From Planctomycetota bacterium (GTDB lineage: Bacteria > Planctomycetota > SZUA-567 > H5-PLA8): a DNA stretch of 64,000 bases. The notes beneath the pieces were generated by a model. It was not told the DNA's origin and ran no database searches. It saw only the letters and a list, made by a program, of their open reading frames with translations. Positions 61,729 to 64,000 of this stretch are shown here, piece by piece; the stretch's first letter is position 1; each line of letters starts with the position of its first letter. The DNA lies in contig JABTUM010000002.1 in the NCBI GenBank assembly GCA_015075375.1, positions 266,306 to 330,305 on the forward strand, written 5' to 3'. A program made the position numbers and the translations under genes.

Positions 61729-63285
61729 ATGTCGAAACTGGCCTTATCCATCCTGCTCGCCATCGCGCTTATTGGCTCGGTGCAGGCCGAGACGGTGGTC
61801 TTTGCGCCGGCGCCGGAACCCGATACCGGACTCAAGGCGATTATCGAAAAATGGCATGCCGATGAGCTTCAGCGTCAGGGCGGCAAGTTTGGCAGCCACG
61901 GTTGGTGGCCGTGGGGCCTGGAAGCCTTCGATTACGACAACGATGGCGACCTGGATCTGGTCGCGCAGCACCACGGCGCGCCGAGGTCGATGATCCTTAA
62001 GAATACGCAGAAGGAGACGGGTAAGCTCGCGTTCGTCAACGCCAACCCCGAACTTGGGCTGCCTGCGGAAGCCTTGAGCGGCACGTTTCGGCCGGTCGTT
62101 TGGGACATCGACGGCGACGGCTTCCTGGACCTGGGCTACAACAGCGCGGAACCCAATACCCTCTGGTTCAACAAAGGCGGCAAGTCGTTCGAAGCGATGG
62201 GCTACGCCTTCGGGCAACTCGAAGGCGTGAACCAGATCGGCGATCTGAACGGCGACGGATACCTCGACGCGGCGTCGGTGAAGTCGGGCTCCAAACACCT
62301 GTACGATCCGGCCACCCGAAAGTTCAAGCGCGAGGACATGGCCGATGCGCGCTTCGAGAAGCTGCCGGCCACCGTCAAAGAGTACATTTCCGAGCTGAAA
62401 AAGGACGCTAAAAACCGATTCCTGAAAGCGTTCCTCATCGATAACGGCGATTTGAACGGCGACGGACTTCCGGACCTGGTGGTCAACGGTTTTGCCGCCT
62501 ACGGCGGCGCGACCTTCGGGCGTTACCTGCTGGCCGCCGCCGACGGTACTTACGCCGACGCCACCGAGTCCCTTGGGCTTCCGCTCGACGCCACACCCGT
62601 CTACCTCGCCGACGTGAACGGCGACGGCCGCGACGATATCTTTGCAATCGGCGCGGGGCTGTACGCGAGCGCCGAGGGCGGACGCTTTGTCCTGAAGCCC
62701 GGCCCGCTCACCGAATTCCTCAAGGCGCGCGGAAACTACCCGCACAAAATCTATCCGGCGGATTTCGACGCCGACGGGCGCCCCGATTTTGTCGTCTCCA
62801 ACGCGCGCGGCGGGGCCGCGGTGATCTACGCCAACGCCGGCGACGGCGCGTTCCGCGAAGTCGCCCGCACCGGCGCGTGGGACGCCGATCCCGTGGTCGT
62901 CTGCGACCTCGATGGCGACGGCGCGGAAGATGTCTGCGTCGGCGGGCCCGGTACGACGGTCTCCGTGTTCCTCAATCGTTCCACCACACCGGGCCACCGC
63001 TTGAACGTTTGTTTGCGCATGGACAAGCCCAATCCGTTTGCGGTCGGCGCTCTGCTGGAGTCCTTTAAGGCAGGCGAGATGAGCAAGCCCGGCGCCCGCC
63101 CCTTCCGGCGCGTGGCGGCCCCCTCGAACGGACTGGCGATCGCGATGGGGCTCGGCGCCGAGAAATCGTGCGACCTGCGCGTCACCTTTCCCGGCAAGGA
63201 ACCCAAGATCGTGACGCTTTCCGCCGTCGAAGCGCGCGCCCGTGTCACCATCACCCCCAACGGCCTGCAGGAGGATTCCAAGTGA
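61729..63285 (+). CDS. Exported FG-GAP/VCBS repeat protein with ASPIC/UnbV-like tail
   Basis: 518 residues from ATG 61729 (AAGGGG 6 nt upstream). Signal peptide MSKLALSILLAIALIGSVQAE, then FG-GAP type calcium loops DYDNDGDLDL, DIDGDGFLDL, DLNGDGYLDA, DLNGDGLPDL, DVNGDGRDDI, DFDADGRPDF and DLDGDGAEDV, and a C-terminal CDLRVTFPGKEPKIVTLSAVEA region. It is a paralogue of the gene at 674, aligned along its whole length. The stop codon overlaps the GTG start of the next gene by 4 nt, so the two are coupled. Confidence 0.88.
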   Translation: MSKLALSILLAIALIGSVQAETVVFAPAPEPDTGLKAIIEKWHADELQRQGGKFGSHGWWPWGLEAFDYDNDGDLDLVAQHHGAPRSMILKNTQKETGKLAFVNANPELGLPAEALSGTFRPVVWDIDGDGFLDLGYNSAEPNTLWFNKGGKSFEAMGYAFGQLEGVNQIGDLNGDGYLDAASVKSGSKHLYDPATRKFKREDMADARFEKLPATVKEYISELKKDAKNRFLKAFLIDNGDLNGDGLPDLVVNGFAAYGGATFGRYLLAAADGTYADATESLGLPLDATPVYLADVNGDGRDDIFAIGAGLYASAEGGRFVLKPGPLTEFLKARGNYPHKIYPADFDADGRPDFVVSNARGGAAVIYANAGDGAFREVARTGAWDADPVVVCDLDGDGAEDVCVGGPGTTVSVFLNRSTTPGHRLNVCLRMDKPNPFAVGALLESFKAGEMSKPGARPFRRVAAPSNGLAIAMGLGAEKSCDLRVTFPGKEPKIVTLSAVEARARVTITPNGLQEDSK

Positions 63286-64000
63286 CCGCCCGTTTCCGTA
63301 TCGTTTTGGCTTGCGCCGCGTGGTGTTTCGCCGCCTCCCTCGGGGCCGCCGACGGACCCGACGGCTGGGAACTCGTGCCCACCACCGATACCGACCGCCT
63401 GGAAGCGTCGCTGCTCAAGGAACACACGCCCACCGTCGAGAAGCATTTCACCTTTGCCGACGGCCTACTGGTCGGAAAAATGAACCTTGGCAAAGCCTTC
63501 TTTGAAGGCAAGAAGATCGAAGCGCTTCAGGGCATCGGAACCGTTTGGGCAACACGAAAAGACTGGCCCCGCGATCTCGGCGACTTCGAGATGAGCTGGG
63601 ACTTTCAGTGGGTCATGCCCGACAAGGGCTTCGCCGACTGTCCATTCATGCTGGTCGGTTTCCGCCTGAACGAAAAGGGCGAAGGGTATTCGATCGGCAT
63701 GCACGGCTACAGCGCGCCGTTGCAGATTCAGCGCATCAAGGGCGACAGGACGGTCTTTGTCGGCCGCGGCCGGTATAAGGGTTACATCCATCCCGGTTGG
63801 CTCTCGCTGCGCGTGCGCTGCGCCGGACCGCAACTCAAGGCCAAGGTTTGGAAGGCCGGCGCCCCCGAGCCCGAACGCTGGACCACCGAAGCCTTCGACG
63901 ACTGGAGTGCCGCCGAAGGCGCCGATTTCCGCCAAGGGCGCATCGCCTTCGGCTTCTCCGGCGCGCGCGTCTTCGACACCGCCAGCCACGAGTACAAGAA
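63282..64000 (+). CDS. Secreted DUF1080-like (concanavalin-fold) protein, 3' end outside the window
   Basis: The first 239 residues are seen, from GTG 63282 (GGAGG 7 nt upstream), overlapping the FG-GAP stop codon. A signal peptide (MTARFRIVLACAAWCFAASLGAADG) is followed by a beta-rich domain with FTFADGLLVGK, DLGDFEMSWDFQWV, PFMLVGFRL, GEGYSIGMHG and IHPGWLSLRVRCAGPQLKAKVW, typical of DUF1080/3-keto-disaccharide hydrolase-like proteins. The tail, missing here, would correspond to the fragment at 1-654. Probably periplasmic or extracellular, acting with its FG-GAP neighbour. Confidence 0.75.
   Translation, partial: MTARFRIVLACAAWCFAASLGAADGPDGWELVPTTDTDRLEASLLKEHTPTVEKHFTFADGLLVGKMNLGKAFFEGKKIEALQGIGTVWATRKDWPRDLGDFEMSWDFQWVMPDKGFADCPFMLVGFRLNEKGEGYSIGMHGYSAPLQIQRIKGDRTVFVGRGRYKGYIHPGWLSLRVRCAGPQLKAKVWKAGAPEPERWTTEAFDDWSAAEGADFRQGRIAFGFSGARVFDTASHEYK

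Overview
The window is bacterial DNA of high G+C (roughly 60-65% by eye), densely packed with genes. Its gene content points to a free-living, polysaccharide-degrading member of the PVC group or a similar lineage (Lentisphaerota, Planctomycetota, Kiritimatiellota, Hydrogenedentota). The reasons are paired FG-GAP repeat and DUF1080-like secreted proteins, two divergent AraC / phytanoyl-CoA-dioxygenase pairs, a heparinase II/III-type lyase, a ceramidase-like hydrolase, LacI and AraC regulators, and a eukaryotic-type Ser/Thr kinase fused to a DUF1080-like domain. The phylum is an inference; there is no rRNA gene here to settle it. I see no CRISPR array, no recognisable transposase and no phage genes.

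Layout. 1-2.3 kb: the end of a DUF1080-like gene and an FG-GAP protein. 2.4-4.9 kb: a methyltransferase and the rtcB2-prfH RNA/ribosome repair pair. 5.3-7.6 kb: two membrane proteins of unknown function. 7.9-12.4 kb: uvrB and a P-loop NTPase with pentapeptide repeats, the latter flanked by ~93-bp direct repeats. 12.4-18.1 kb: PhyH/AraC pair, small conserved proteins, a HEAT-like exported protein, tRNA-Val and a cupin. 18.2-23.9 kb: a secreted uronic-acid-type polysaccharide lyase, a pseudopilin-like protein and an LplT-like transporter. 23.9-32.5 kb: a minus-strand catabolic cluster headed by an AraC regulator (ceramidase-like, alpha/alpha-barrel-like, glycosidase-like, transglutaminase-like and DegT aminotransferase genes). 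32.7-40.1 kb: Ser/Thr kinase, LacI regulator, an unknown protein and a U32 (RlhA-like) protein.

40.2-52.4 kb: a one-strand run combining a TPR protein, a taurine/sulfonate-type ABC permease and ATPase, a membrane coiled-coil protein, a Ycf46-like AAA+ ATPase, a glycoside hydrolase, a coiled-coil protein, PspA/IM30, and a membrane-anchored ABC substrate-binding domain fused to an OmpA peptidoglycan-binding domain. This is the best candidate for a poorly described system: an ABC importer tied to cell-wall anchoring and PspA membrane maintenance.

52.6-64 kb: a uronate-dehydrogenase-like SDR, an RsmB-type rRNA methyltransferase, a TorD-like chaperone, a second AraC/PhyH pair with an FAD oxidoreductase, a DUF167 protein, a membrane protein, a LacI regulator, and a second FG-GAP plus DUF1080-like pair paralogous to the one at the left edge.

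Short repeats are frequent between genes: a two-member inverted-repeat family (5.1 and 59.3 kb), AATCCAAA-type runs, and heptamer tandem repeats with an ACCGT core (12.3 and 52.6 kb).
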